Assembly: GCA_037903355.1 (NCBI GenBank)
Contig: JBAJFE010000060.1
Coordinates: 1,426,001 to 1,490,000 of the forward strand
Direction of reading: 5' to 3'
Length of the DNA: 64,000 nucleotides
Source: Trichuris trichiura
Lineage: Eukaryota > Nematoda > Enoplea > Trichinellida > Trichuridae
This document shows positions 38,001 through 48,068 of this stretch, piece after piece. How positions within the stretch are numbered: position 1 is the stretch's first letter; the number at the start of each line of letters is the position of its first letter. Under the pieces are notes generated by a model, which was not told where the DNA came from, ran no database searches, and was given only the letters and a program-made list of their open reading frames with translations. The translations under genes and the position numbers were made by a program.

Positions 38001-38571
38001 TTGGCGGATGTAAAATGCTTAGTATCGACTCCGGGCGGCAAGGCTTGAAGCGACTCACTTTTGGGGGAGCCGAAATTGATTGAAGGCGAAAAAAATATTC
38101 GGGAAGACCAAAACCGTTCGCTTTGGCTGTGCTGACTATTGGTGGAACGATTGGACGATCGCTTGGCGACAATAACTTAGTCGAACCCTTTACCACCCTT
38201 GTAATCAATAATGTTGGAGCTAAAGGGGCCTTGGACGCTTGGGTCAATCAAAATGGTCTAGCCGCAATTTTAAAATGACTTTCTTGCCATACAAGGCAAA
38301 ATTAAAGAATAGCGGCGATAAAATAACCCAAATATCAATTTGCATAAAATCATTGCAAGCAAATTTGAATAAACAGATATACCAAACGTCTTTCTTCCGC
38401 TGCTTTCAATTTTTCGTTAATCTGATCAACGGTTGTTGGCGTCGTTGGTGAGGATGCAACGACGGAAGGCAATGAAGCATTCTTTGGTGGCTTGAATATA
38501 ACCTCAAAGGATACGTTGCCCGAAGGTGACGTGTTCATGACGACGGCGGCGTGCTCAGTTTCGGTGTTCAT
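32076..38571 (-). CDS. STMN-like: Stathmin/Op18-family microtubule destabiliser
   Basis: Cytoplasmic protein that binds tubulin dimers through a long helix. Exons: 38571-38383 (start uncertain; an open frame continues upstream to an acceptor near 38620), 37796-37731, 32608-32420, 32189-32076. Phases are all 0; 185 aa from the Met at 38571. Exon 1 has the family signature SFEVIFKPPK followed by INEKLKAAEERR (stathmin SFELILKPP..KLEAAEERR). Exons 3 and 4 are a charged coiled coil ending NKLVEERLERIKIH-HKRIDGARNK, like the stathmin C-terminal helix. Exon 2 (QMLIRRIDDQLAIAKKDGKT) is the least certain because its acceptor is poor. The 5-kb intron between exons 2 and 3 holds the Tigger cluster. Confidence 0.82.
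32757..32800. repeat. Palindrome of two facing Tigger termini around (TA)n
   Basis: CGAGAACTACCTG (32757-32769), then (TA)9, then CAGGTAGTTCTCG (32788-32800). The left piece is the terminal repeat of a second Tigger-like copy in the opposite orientation, abutting the start of the complete element. A further (TA)n tract lies at ~32735-32753. Confidence 0.85.
32788..35505 (+). mobile_element. pogo/Tigger-type DNA transposon, 2.7 kb, TA target
   Basis: Terminal inverted repeats begin CAGGTAGTTCTCGTATAACG and end with CGTTATACGAGAACTGCCTG, each next to a TA dinucleotide (32786-32787; 35506-35507), as expected for the Tc1/mariner-pogo superfamily. It carries a damaged transposase gene and sits in the stathmin intron on the opposite strand. 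Confidence 0.92.
33307..34811 (+). pseudogene. Tigger/pogo transposase, frameshifted
   Basis: Pieces in order: an N-terminal CENP-B-type helix-turn-helix (KRKALNVGEKLEILKRYE, 33307-33489) ending at a TAA; a second CENP-B DNA-binding part (SGWFCRFKNRYGF, 33508-33780); then a DDE_1 domain in other frames. The DDE_1 domain has first Asp in IFNFDETNLY (about 33880), second in LLIMDSAPSHP (about 34220) and third in LLDQGVIGALK (about 34325), a D-D-D catalytic set. A stop and two frameshifts (about 33780 and 34015) break it. The C-terminal piece 33999-34811 is long and open. The element is therefore non-autonomous now. Confidence 0.9.
35508..35838. mobile_element. Short deletion derivative of the Tigger element
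   Basis: Begins GTACAGGCTGCTTTTG next to the larger element. It contains a block (GCATGGCAAAGTCTTCCTGTG) matching the region just inside the left end of the complete copy (~32905), and ends ATGCGAGAACTTCCTG. About 330 bp, non-coding. Confidence 0.6.
35841..36524. mobile_element. 684-bp pogo-like non-autonomous element
   Basis: Termini CAGTAAAACCTCCCTAATCC and (right) GGGAGGTTTTACTG are inverted repeats flanked by TA (35839-35840; 36525-36526). The sequence CAGTAAAACCTC..ATCCGAA is typical of pogo-like elements. Its interior contains a Tigger-like end (GCGTTATATGAGAACGG, about 36184), suggesting nested insertion. No transposase. Confidence 0.8.
37269..38276 (+). CDS. Candidate opposite-strand gene, possible Bcl-2-like fold (low confidence)
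   Basis: Two plus-strand open blocks interleave with stathmin exons. About 37288-37540 is open for roughly 84 codons after an AG acceptor and ends at an ACC|GTATGT donor; it reads YEYELHEEIAEIPKQL and later LVSQEGISRVVRALT. About 38095-38276 ends in a stop and reads ALAVLTIGGTIGRSLG and DAWVNQNGLAAILK. The order (G-I-x-RVV-x-AL, then GG, then W-V-x-Q-N-G) recalls the BH1 and BH2 regions of Bcl-2 proteins, but the WGR of BH1 is missing and the splice phase between blocks does not fit the simplest junction. It may be a diverged gene or chance. Confidence 0.25.
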
Positions 38572-38833
38572 TTCCAGAAGGATCGTTGCCGTATGACGAC
38601 GCTTCGCAAGTTCAACCGAAGACTGAGCGGAAAAATGATTACTTACGATTGGATGACTGACGCACAGTTCCCCCCTCGTCACTTTCTTTGTCGTCTAATG
38701 GGCAGCAAATGAAAAATCAAGTTTACTGTCAGCCAATCCCATTTACTTAGCGCTTATAACTGCTGTTACGCAGATTATTAATACATATTTATAATTAGGT
38801 AATTCTTTTTACGGAAAATTTAAAAATTAGCGT

Positions 38834-39256
38834 TTAACGACTGGGTCTTTCCGCGTATCGGCCGTCGAAATCTCGTCTGGGAAGTTTTGCCTTTGCTACG
38901 TCTCGAGCCGTCCATACTTGTATGGTTTTTTCCATTTTTTTCACCTCCGTGCATAGGATGCTAGCCACTTTAGCCTTTCGCATGTAAACGGCAAACGTGG
39001 GATCGTCGGTTGCCTTGAACGCTTCGATCTCGGTTACCTTTGGGAAAACGTTCGCGTCGACCAGAACGAAGTTTACATGCTTATACTTTTCCTCCAGCTC
39101 TTCGGCCGTAGCTTTGCATTCCGATTCCGGCTTTGTACCGTTGAATAGAACCAATACGGTCATTTTTTCATGAGCTGTCCTGATGACGTCGTACACTTCT
39201 TCTATTGTTGCGCACGTTCTCCAAACCATTGTTGAAACGGCCACCGTTGCGATCAG
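38834..39256 (-). CDS. Thioredoxin-fold protein lacking CXXC (secreted or membrane-inserted)
   Basis: One open block ends at the stop 38834-38836. It starts after an acceptor-like CCCTGCAG at 39256; the first exon with the start codon was not found. The N-terminus is hydrophobic (LIATVAVSTMVW). Then comes a thioredoxin-like order: strand MTVLVLFNG, helix, strand VNFVLVDANVFP, the cis-Pro loop DDPTFAVYM and strand KAKVASI. No CXXC follows the first strand, so a redox role is unlikely; chaperone-like or structural roles are possible. About 140 aa. It lies just upstream of stathmin on the same strand. Confidence 0.55.
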   Translation of the reverse strand: MIATVAVSTMVWRTCATIEEVYDVIRTAHEKMTVLVLFNGTKPESECKATAEELEEKYKHVNFVLVDANVFPKVTEIEAFKATDDPTFAVYMRKAKVASILCTEVKKMEKTIQVWTARDVAKAKLPRRDFDGRYAERPSR

Positions 39257-41680
39257 CTGCAGGGTGCACAATAAAGATAGGAACTGTCAAACGTCCGTAC
39301 GTTCACTAGTTGCTTACAAGTTTAAACTCGTTGGTTTAAAGTTTTCATCAAAACGACACTTACAGGATGGATGTTTTGTTTTATACGCCGTTTCTGAGGG
39401 GTCCAATAACGCTAACCGATCGGTGCTACTCTCTACCTTCTCCGTTCGTCAAACTGCGTATTTTTTTCTTTGCAGAGTTGCTTAAAATTTCGATTGATAT
39501 TGCAACAACAAAAAAGTATGAAAATTATCCGTCCTGAGCGCATTAAGTTCATACAGGCGGGAGAGGCGCATTGCTTAGACCTCAAGCGGCCCCCATGATC
39601 ATCACTGCTTTAAACTGAAGTAGAGGGCTCCCAATTATGGGTTGCACTTAGCGTTGCTCAAACGCTTCCTCGTAGAATAAAGAATACCTATCTCAGTCTC
39701 CGAAAACTTAACCGCACGTAGTATGTTCAACAAATAAAACGTGACATTCCCAAAATGAACCTGAATACATCAAACATATTAATAGATCTTTGTGCGAACT
39801 AACTTCAACCAACCAAGTTTCCGTAAGTTTTTCTGTGCGCTTTTAAAAACGCAGCTCACTTCTGCACTGCGGTACTCCTCAAGAAAACTTCCTTATTTGA
39901 TAGCAGTGAATCGTAAATTCCTCGCGTTTGAGCAAACTTGAATTCAGCAATTAATAAGAATACGCAGCTTGGGAGTTCCCTGCAGCGAATAAAACTGCAG
40001 CTTTTTTAGACGTCTGGGTATTCTCTATGTGCAACTAAAGTAAGGTTCGTCTAAACCGAGTAACCTCAGGCAGCCTAAGCTTAAGCCTGAAACTAAAATC
40101 GCCCAGCCTAATATTTGTAGACGGCTTAAGAATTAGTCCAAATCTAGTAGCGAGTTCTGTTCAGGCTTTACACGGATGCTAGCGCTAACCGACCTTGATT
40201 TTATTTCTATGCACACTACTCATTCGGTGTCAAGTTCAAAAGAAACTAAAATTGAAATCGCAACTTGCTCATGCTATTGGTCATAAAATCTTTCCGTCAA
40301 TAATCTATGACACTCACTTGGCCGGCTCTACCGCTTTATCGGCTCTGCCGATAATAATTCTTTAAAAACAAACATAGCAGCACCATTCCCGGCGTTACTG
40401 GTACTCCAACTCGAACGAATAATTACTCGTTTTGCAATTCTGTAGAAACATTCAGCTCCACTACGATGTTTAGGTTACCTAGAAGTCTTCTTAATTAAAA
40501 GCCAAGTTTTGCAGTATCACTTTGGACGAAATGGAAGAGTTAAACTTTAACTCGTCTAGTGCCCTGCAATCGCAGTCCGTCTTCACGATTTCCCGAAGCC
40601 AATCATGCACCGCTAAAAATCAACCCTGCTCGGTCCGGTAAACACGACGCTTTTCAGTTTACAGAAGGAGCGTCGACCGCTCCCTAACTTTGTAGGATTT
40701 TTTGGGAAATAATTTTCTAAAACTGGCTACGCAAATTGGTCTCCTTAGTCTCCCCTGACGTTTGGGCTTCGAAACGGAATTAAAACAATGCTCAGGTTGG
40801 TCAACACGCTCTCTTGCATTACTGTACTGGATAATCATTGTAAGTGACGATATTTGACGCTGCAGGTCGGTGTTTCCTAGACGCCGAACGGCCAAGTGAC
40901 GTCCTCATTCTATTTTTGCTAATCCCGTTCGGGAAAGTTACAGCTACGACATAAACGGTAACTCCTTCTACCTTAAGTCAAAAGTGGGCAGTAGTTCGAA
41001 GTTAACTTCGCAGGCGAGTAGAGGAGTGCGCTTCGAGCTTTTGTCGTTACCTAAAGTCGAGCAGCTAGTAACTGTTGTTTAATTTTTCAATTTCCTTTAA
41101 CAGCAAGAAATGAGCGATCTCAAAACGCGATTGTTTACAGCGCTACTCCCTCTTCAGCAAATCGCGAACAGTATCTAGTTTCTTGCGCTTTTCAATCGCG
41201 CAAATTGCTTCCGTAGTGGCTGCTCAGCTTCTTGCTGTCTTTTTTACGTCAATTTTGTGTTTACTCCAGCAGGGCTAATAAAGACCTTACGAAACTTATT
41301 GAAGCAAACAAAAGACCGCTTCGTAAAGTTCGACATTGGGTTCGCTCTCGTAATTCCACATTGTTTTAGATATTTATAGCTGGCGAGGTGGAGCCTACGA
41401 CTCGAAGCAAGCCGCGATTTAAACCGTTGACTTTGTTTCATGGGACAGCCACGGTTATTGACGACAGAACTGTTCTCGACTGTTATACCGCAATTCCTTC
41501 GGTGAAAATAGTGAAACAGGAAGGTCCTTTGACAGGCTGCTCACTCACACCGAGAGGAAGCAAGAGCAAAGGAAAATGATATGAAGATGACATTTTCATT
41601 AAGATGACAGACGATATGATAAAAGGCAGGGAAGCAGAAGGATAACGAAGGCCGTCGTGACGATATGGAAAAGAGACGGC
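39257..41680. other. No supported gene
   Basis: Only short frames such as 40659-40895 (minus), which lack motifs and clear splice sites. The 3' part (about 41390-41680) may include degraded N-terminal sequence of the MTHFD pseudogene, but I could not assign it. Confidence 0.4.
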
Positions 41681-42705
41681 AGTAAACGGGGATACTTTCA
41701 TTGAGGAAGTGAAAGCACCAAACTGCGACACATCCATCCATGGGATAATTGTGCAACTTCCTTTGGATATATGCGAAACAGTTCCACCACAATGCGACCG
41801 TTACTACCTGTTATTCTCATACGAAAAACTTGGATAAAATTTCCCCCACGGCAGATATACTGGTAGTAGCGGTTCGACACGCCGGTATAGTCAAAGGAAG
41901 TTGGTTAAAGCCAGGCGTAGTAGTTATTGACTGCGGTATGACTGCCGAAACCGTCATAAACACGATTGAACCAGCAAAAGACGTAGATGGGATATCCATG
42001 TTAAACGCTGGTCGTCTTGCCAGAGGTGATCTAGCGAATGCCATCATACCTTATATGCCCAATGGCTGCTTAAAATTATTGAAAAGCGTAGGCGTCGATT
42101 TGACTGGCAAGCGTTGTGTTGTGGTTGGTAGTATTAGAATTGTTGGTAGACCTGCGTCTGGTATTTTTGTTGTGGATGCTCGCGATGCAGGAAGAATTTC
42201 GCAGGATCGGAAGACATGCTTCCTCTATAATGTGAAAATGATCCTACGTTCCGTGCTTAGTGTTGTCGCTTAATTGCTGTCGGGCTCTATGGTAACTTTT
42301 GTCTGCCGATTTGCTTACCAATAAACCAGTACGCGTTAAGACAGAATTCTTCCAGGCTATCTGCTGGTCGCAAAAACAGAACATGCTTGTTTGCCGCAAT
42401 GCGACCGTTACTACCTGTTATTCTCGTACGAAAAACCATGCTAAAATTTTCCGCACGGCCGATATACTGCTAGTAGCAGTTGGACAAGCCGGTATGGTCA
42501 AAGGAAGTTGGTTAAAGCAAGGCGTAGTAGTTATTGACTGCGGTGTGACTGCTGCTGACGATGGCAGTCAAAAATTGTGTGGCGATGTGTACTTTGATGA
42601 AGCTCGCCGTGTCGCGAGTTTCATTAGTCCAGTATCTGGGAGGGGGGGTTAGTCCGATGACTGTTGCTATGTTGCTGCAAAATGCAGTTAACGAAATAAT
42701 GTAGC
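41681..42705 (+). pseudogene. MTHFD1/FolD pseudogene, scrambled and partly duplicated
   Basis: Fragments of methylenetetrahydrofolate dehydrogenase/cyclohydrolase. In DNA order: the catalytic-domain end IHGIIVQLPLD (about 41735); an NAD-domain piece (NATVTTCYSHTKN, ADILVVAV..VIDCGM, 41791-41950) that belongs downstream in the family; the segment KDVDGISMLNAGRL..GKRCVVVG (about 41975-42165); then a second copy of the NAD piece (42396-42560), continuing into DVYFDEARRVASFISPV. A one-base shift at the G-run ~42640-42648 precedes the conserved PMTVAMLLQN end. No neat introns interrupt the pieces. Stops and order make a functional protein unlikely. Confidence 0.85.
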
Positions 42706-45700
42706 ATTGCGTTCCTACGCTTTCCTTCAAGTAGCGTTGTAGCATCCGTTATACGCAGAAGTTGTAGCAACGATCAGCTCCCTGCCGAGGGCCAACTGAA
42801 GTCATATTCCACCCTAGGCTACTGAACACGTCGATAGTGAGAGAAGAAAAGTCCCGAAAACTTGCGGCCGTAATATCCAAATTCTTCAGGACAGTTTAAC
42901 TGGATTATTGTATGCTGGCGAATGGTGATACTGTCTATTCTATCCGGCATTATCGACTGTTGTTGTTGCGTCGTCAGAAATGCATCGTCATTTTCTCCGT
43001 GTTTTGCCACGTTGCTGATAGCACACTTTTACCTCACGATCGCATCTGAACATCCATAAATCAGTTTATGATGAATTCGTCTTGCTCAAGTCTGTAGCTT
43101 TTGAAGTCGCTTGCTTGTCCCTTCAGTGAGCAAAATCTTTACAGCAATTTCGGACTCTAAATTGAACAGCGTATCTTTGCGGAACCGTCGACAGACCCAA
43201 CGACCCATAACACACTTGACGTTTTAAGTAGACAGAGTCAAGCAAAAGAAAGCATTTGAATAGTCTAAATAGCTTATCGTCCATAGATTAAAGCTCTAGT
43301 CCTTTTAGAAGGTCCAAATAGCTTCTTCGGTGTAAACGTTTCTTGCTACTGCAATAGTTTCTCAAGTGTTTCACGCGTTGTAGTAGCAACGCTTTGCAGT
43401 AGCGAAACAAGTGAGTAAACAAGCTGAAAGGTTGAAGACTAAGAAGTCATGTTCGTGGGAGAAAGGGTTGGAGGGCAACGAAATAAGCAACTTTGAAAGT
43501 TGACTGAATTTCAGCGAGTAAATGTTCTTTTGCTTACAAAAATACGTTCTGATTAATAAGTTTCAACTTAAGTCAACATCGACGGACAAAACAAAAATGT
43601 AGTCGATTCGCATCAGTCATTCCACTATCCTAATCCAGTACAAATGTAATTCCGTATCATGATTTATCCCTTTGCTACAATTGTTCCATTTTTGTTAACG
43701 CTGATGAAATGGTATGCAAAGTTACGGCAAATTCGGTTAGGTTAGAGTGCATCTATTCCTGCTTCGGTAATAAAGCACACGTTACTGTTCCTCTACGAAA
43801 AAACTTGATTAGCGCAATCTATATGATAAAATTCTTTTGCTAATAGAAATTTTGAAAGCAAGCAAATTGTGAATGTTAAACTTAAACCAGTCGCGAGCTT
43901 AGGTACTCGTTCCAACTGCAAGAACTGCAAAGTATCCTGAGCCCAAGATTTTTGAAGAAGCGACAATGCATGTTCGCGTTACGCCATTTTGGCTGTACCA
44001 AAGCTGTAGAGAAATGCTACAAATTACGTGTTCCTAAGTGACCTTTTAATGCAAAAGGTGTATTACAGCTTATTCAACTTTTGAAAACGCAGTTTCCTGT
44101 CTCGGGACCGTAATACTCCATGTAGAGTAGTAAATTTTTTATTGTTAAGCTTTCGTCTTATTATTTCAGTCAAAAAAGCTTTCGGATTGGTCCGCTGAAG
44201 ATGGGTTAAGCTCTCACCCAAAAACTCTTGACAAGCTTTGCTGACTGAAATAACGGGACAGAACCGTAACAGTAAAAAAATGGACTATTTATATTTTTTC
44301 TTAAATATGCTTAAGTGATCAGCCACCACGCTTACGGTGCAATTGTTTATATCATTTGCTATAGCGCTGAAGTAGCCAGCAATTCCATTTCTATACAATT
44401 GGTTGGAGCTATACTTCAGTCCCGAATATGCTCACGTGGCGTGCTTTGCTGGCTTTCCGCTTAAGTGGCCATAAGGCCCTCATAAAATTTCAAATTTCGA
44501 AAGAATATAATTTTTTGTAACGAAATATTAAATATTTTTTCGCAGGCTGAGAAGTAAGAACTTTAGTTGGTCTAATTTGAAAGACATAGACAACCGCTGC
44601 CTTCGTATTCAATGCTCTGATGGAGAGCGGTCTTTCGGATTTCCTCTACGGAGTCTAGTTCAGAGTTTCGTCCGTACAATAGTTTGAGAATATCGCTGAG
44701 TTTCAGTCTTTCTTACTTCAGGTAAATCTTGCTTTACAACGGTCGTTGCCCTTTTCGATAAGGTCTGGGTGAAAGGAATCCTTGACTTGTCACTGAGATC
44801 AAAGTTTTTGTTCCTTGAATTTCCCATTTTATGTTTTGTTAGTGCACATTGCTGTTGACTACACGCAGCTTCGATTTTTGTTTACTCGATGTACTCAGAT
44901 TAAACGCTTTTCGTCACCTGCGTTCGTATACTCGTTCCTAGGTATACATTTGCATCAAATCTTTGTTTTCCAATACACATACGGTTGCAACCGTACAAAA
45001 TTTGCGCAATTTTTATGGGCGATCTTTTCGGGATACACTTTGTGCCGTCTTCGCCGTCTTAAGCGCCTGCTCAAATCTCTACATTTTTGTTTCAATCCGA
45101 CGATGCTACTTTGTCTTTCGCAACACAGCTTATCTGCCTTATGTTGTGTTTTTTTGTTATAGGCGCTTAGTTACCATTAAGTAATGAAGTCTGCGCGCGT
45201 CAGCGGCGTTGTAGGAGCTTTAAAAGCGACTAAATTCATTGAAACCCGAATGCTTAGACTGGCATTACGTATTTGTGTTACGAATAAAACGAATTCACGC
45301 TAGCAAGCAAGGCTAAAACTGGGTAGCACGCCTTGAGATCTGGGAAAACTTTGAACGCTAAGCGAACCCACTTTAAGGCTTTTAACCCAAACACGAGTTG
45401 CACCGCCTTTTCATGCTTTGTTTTCGTTCGTTGTATCGAGTTTGATTTGACTGTTAGATACGGAGTAGCGTTTTTACGCACGATCTAATCATTTACGAAT
45501 TCCTTTGCTGATAAAGAAATAAAAAGGTTTCAGAGAAGTCATTGCTCCTCCTGCGCGCTTGATAAATGCGATTAAGACTATAAAAACACTTTGCGAAATA
45601 CGCGGTGATGTATCTTCTTAACGCATGCCAATTTTTTGCTACAATTTCTACCGCTGTTGCAGCGTATATTCCATTCATAGTAACTGGCCACCATAATAGC

Positions 45701-47856
45701 AGCGAAATAACACGATTTCCTCACTTGCATCGCTACGAGTAGAAGCGGGAAGAAGCACACGCAATAGGCGCAGCGCTGAGTTTATTTTCTACATTTTTGG
45801 TCAGCGTAGCGCAAGGACGTTTATGAGATCAACTGTTGGCTGTTAACGCTGTCAAATAGGCTACACGCTAATGGACTTGCTCGTCGCAGACCTTGAAGGT
45901 CTTATTAAAATGATGCGAAGTCGTCGAACTGCTAAGGCTAAGTATAATAATAAGTCTAGATGGAAACCTGAAAATCAAATCGAGATACTGTCCATTCCGT
46001 TGGGGGGATGCTAGCAACTTTACATTCGTTCGCAGAAAGAGCGCTTTTACTGTCATTATGCAATAGCACAAAAGCCGTATGTGCAGCGTGCTATAACAAT
46101 GACGCAACGCTAGATGATTTTAATTATTTTAAAACCTAAAAAGTGATCAGTAGAAGGAAGGCAAAAGAAACGAAAAACGTTTCAGCTTATTGCGTTGGTA
46201 GTACAGATGTTTATTTTCCAATAGATTACAAGCTCAAAGAGATAGCCACCAAAAAGTTATCCTAAAAAGTCTTACTGAATTTATTGAATACATTTGGTAT
46301 GCAACGGCTTAATCGAAGAAGATGGCTCACTTTTGTTTTAGCAATGCGGGATTGACGTTGATGCGAATAGGCAATTGTGCTACTACGCAGGCAGTGATAG
46401 TTTGTTGTAATTTAGGAATAAGCCGTTGTCGGTATGTTTCTGGAAAGGTGTATTTTCCTCATGCGCCAAATTTAAAGTATCCAAGCAACTTTTTGATGCT
46501 ATAAATAGAGTTAAATATGCTTTGCGTACGCTCATGTTTGCCGTCGTCGTTCTTTTGCGGCCGCATTTAAACGAGGCGTTCGCGGCAATGGCACATCTTT
46601 TCGCATTCATCGACTATTCTTAAACCTACTTCCCATTCCGCAGTTGAGACTTTTATTTTCCCCATTAATTGCCTATATACACACAGGATGGGCGTTCTAA
46701 AGTTCTAGTCGAAGCAAAAGCGTGTTTGTTCAGACGAAGTCGAGTTGCTTAACAATGACCTAATCGGCAGACAGGCTTACATTGCCGATAAGATTTGAAT
46801 GAAAACCTGAAACGATTGCGTGCAAAAAAGTCTACCTCTTTTCAATTCAGCCTTAGAAAGCAAGTTTCACCAATCATTTCTTCCGCGCCAGCTTCGTAGC
46901 GCGCAATATTAGCAAGTAAAAGTTGGACGTTATAAACGTGTTGATATTCTTCAGCTTAGAATCAATGTCTGATCTGCTGTTGCATTAGTAGGCGGGGCTG
47001 ATTTCAATCAGAATCTGCTTAGAAAAAACGCTGCATAAGTTTAAAGAACAAATTCCTTTCGTAGAACATTGAAGTAGCGTCTAGTCACCGGCGATATTAT
47101 CATGCAAGGAAATGAAAAGCTCCGTATTTCACTGCTTAATCATACTAGCAGCTTTTACGCGTAACGCAGTCCTGCTGGCAGTAATGATGGCGAAAAAGAT
47201 ACTGTTTACTTAGTATAGTGTTCAGCATACGCAACTCTCGGAAGCGCTCTTGTTCCGTCAGCTTAAGGAGGTTTCCTTACACTGATGACTGAACAGTATA
47301 GCAGTTTCAAAACTTAGGCAAAGAAAGACATATACCGGATAAATAATATCATTTCCAACAGGACTGCGTTAAGGTCATCTTACGTTCATGAAGCTAACTC
47401 CTGCTACTACAAGAATCTCGTTATATTTTGTATTGTAAAGCAGCATCTATAGTAGTCTAATGAGGGTAGCAACTACCGCATTATCAAAAATAGTGAATAA
47501 CTAATCGGAGAGGAAAAAAATAAATATTACAAGAAATTATGAAAATGTTCGGTTAGGCATCGTTCAGCTGGTATGATTATTCCTTGACGATCGGTAGTTC
47601 AAACACATTTTGGTTTTGCTAATTTCTGTCCAGTATGAGTATCTTGTAGAGCATAATAATTGGGGGGAAATAAATATACGTAAGTTTGGAGTACATATTT
47701 ATTGTTAGTCGAGTAAATTACGTGACTTTCGTTCCATGTACGCTGAATGAATAACGTACATACAACGGCTCCATTCATTAGGCAGACAAGGCTGATCACT
47801 AATCTTTCTATTGCTGACGTTCACGTCACTTGGTGACGACCATATTTTTCTTTCAG
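42706..47856. other. Gene-poor 5 kb
   Basis: AT-rich sequence with only short frames on both strands. The longest, 44815-45162 (plus, 115 codons, hydrophobic), lacks splice support or motifs. A small inverted repeat at ~44157-44254 (TTATTTCAGTCA facing TGACTGAAATAA) is the only structure noted. No tRNA signature seen. Confidence 0.4.
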
Positions 47857-48068
47857 TCGAAAATTGAAGCGGCTAAAAGTCGGACTACTAAACAACCTAT
47901 AAATAAATCTGCCGCTCGCTCTTCGAAGCCGTGAGTGAGCGGGTCCGCAAACGTAGCGGCCACAAAAACGACCAAATTGGAATCAGTCAATCCGGAAACA
48001 CGGACGCATGTGGTGTAAAGATTGTGATGACTGAAAGGTGCGGAAAAGATACCAAAAGCAGTCGGTGA
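47857..48068 (+). CDS. Two putative exons of an unrecognised gene
   Basis: An exon 47857-47930 follows a good acceptor (TTTTTCTTTCAG) and ends at a GTGAGTG donor. A 56-nt intron of typical local size leads to 47987-48068, which is in phase and ends in TGA. The peptide starts SKIEAAKSRTTKQP and is basic, followed by GVKIVMTERCGK. No family recognised and no start found. Coding remains in another frame (48070-48180) hint that the end is frameshifted or spliced differently. Confidence 0.25.

Noticed and set aside
44815..45162. Hydrophobic 115-codon frame suggesting a receptor
   Set aside because: Another frame over the same DNA looks equally hydrophobic, which reflects T-rich composition. No conserved receptor motif or splice sites.
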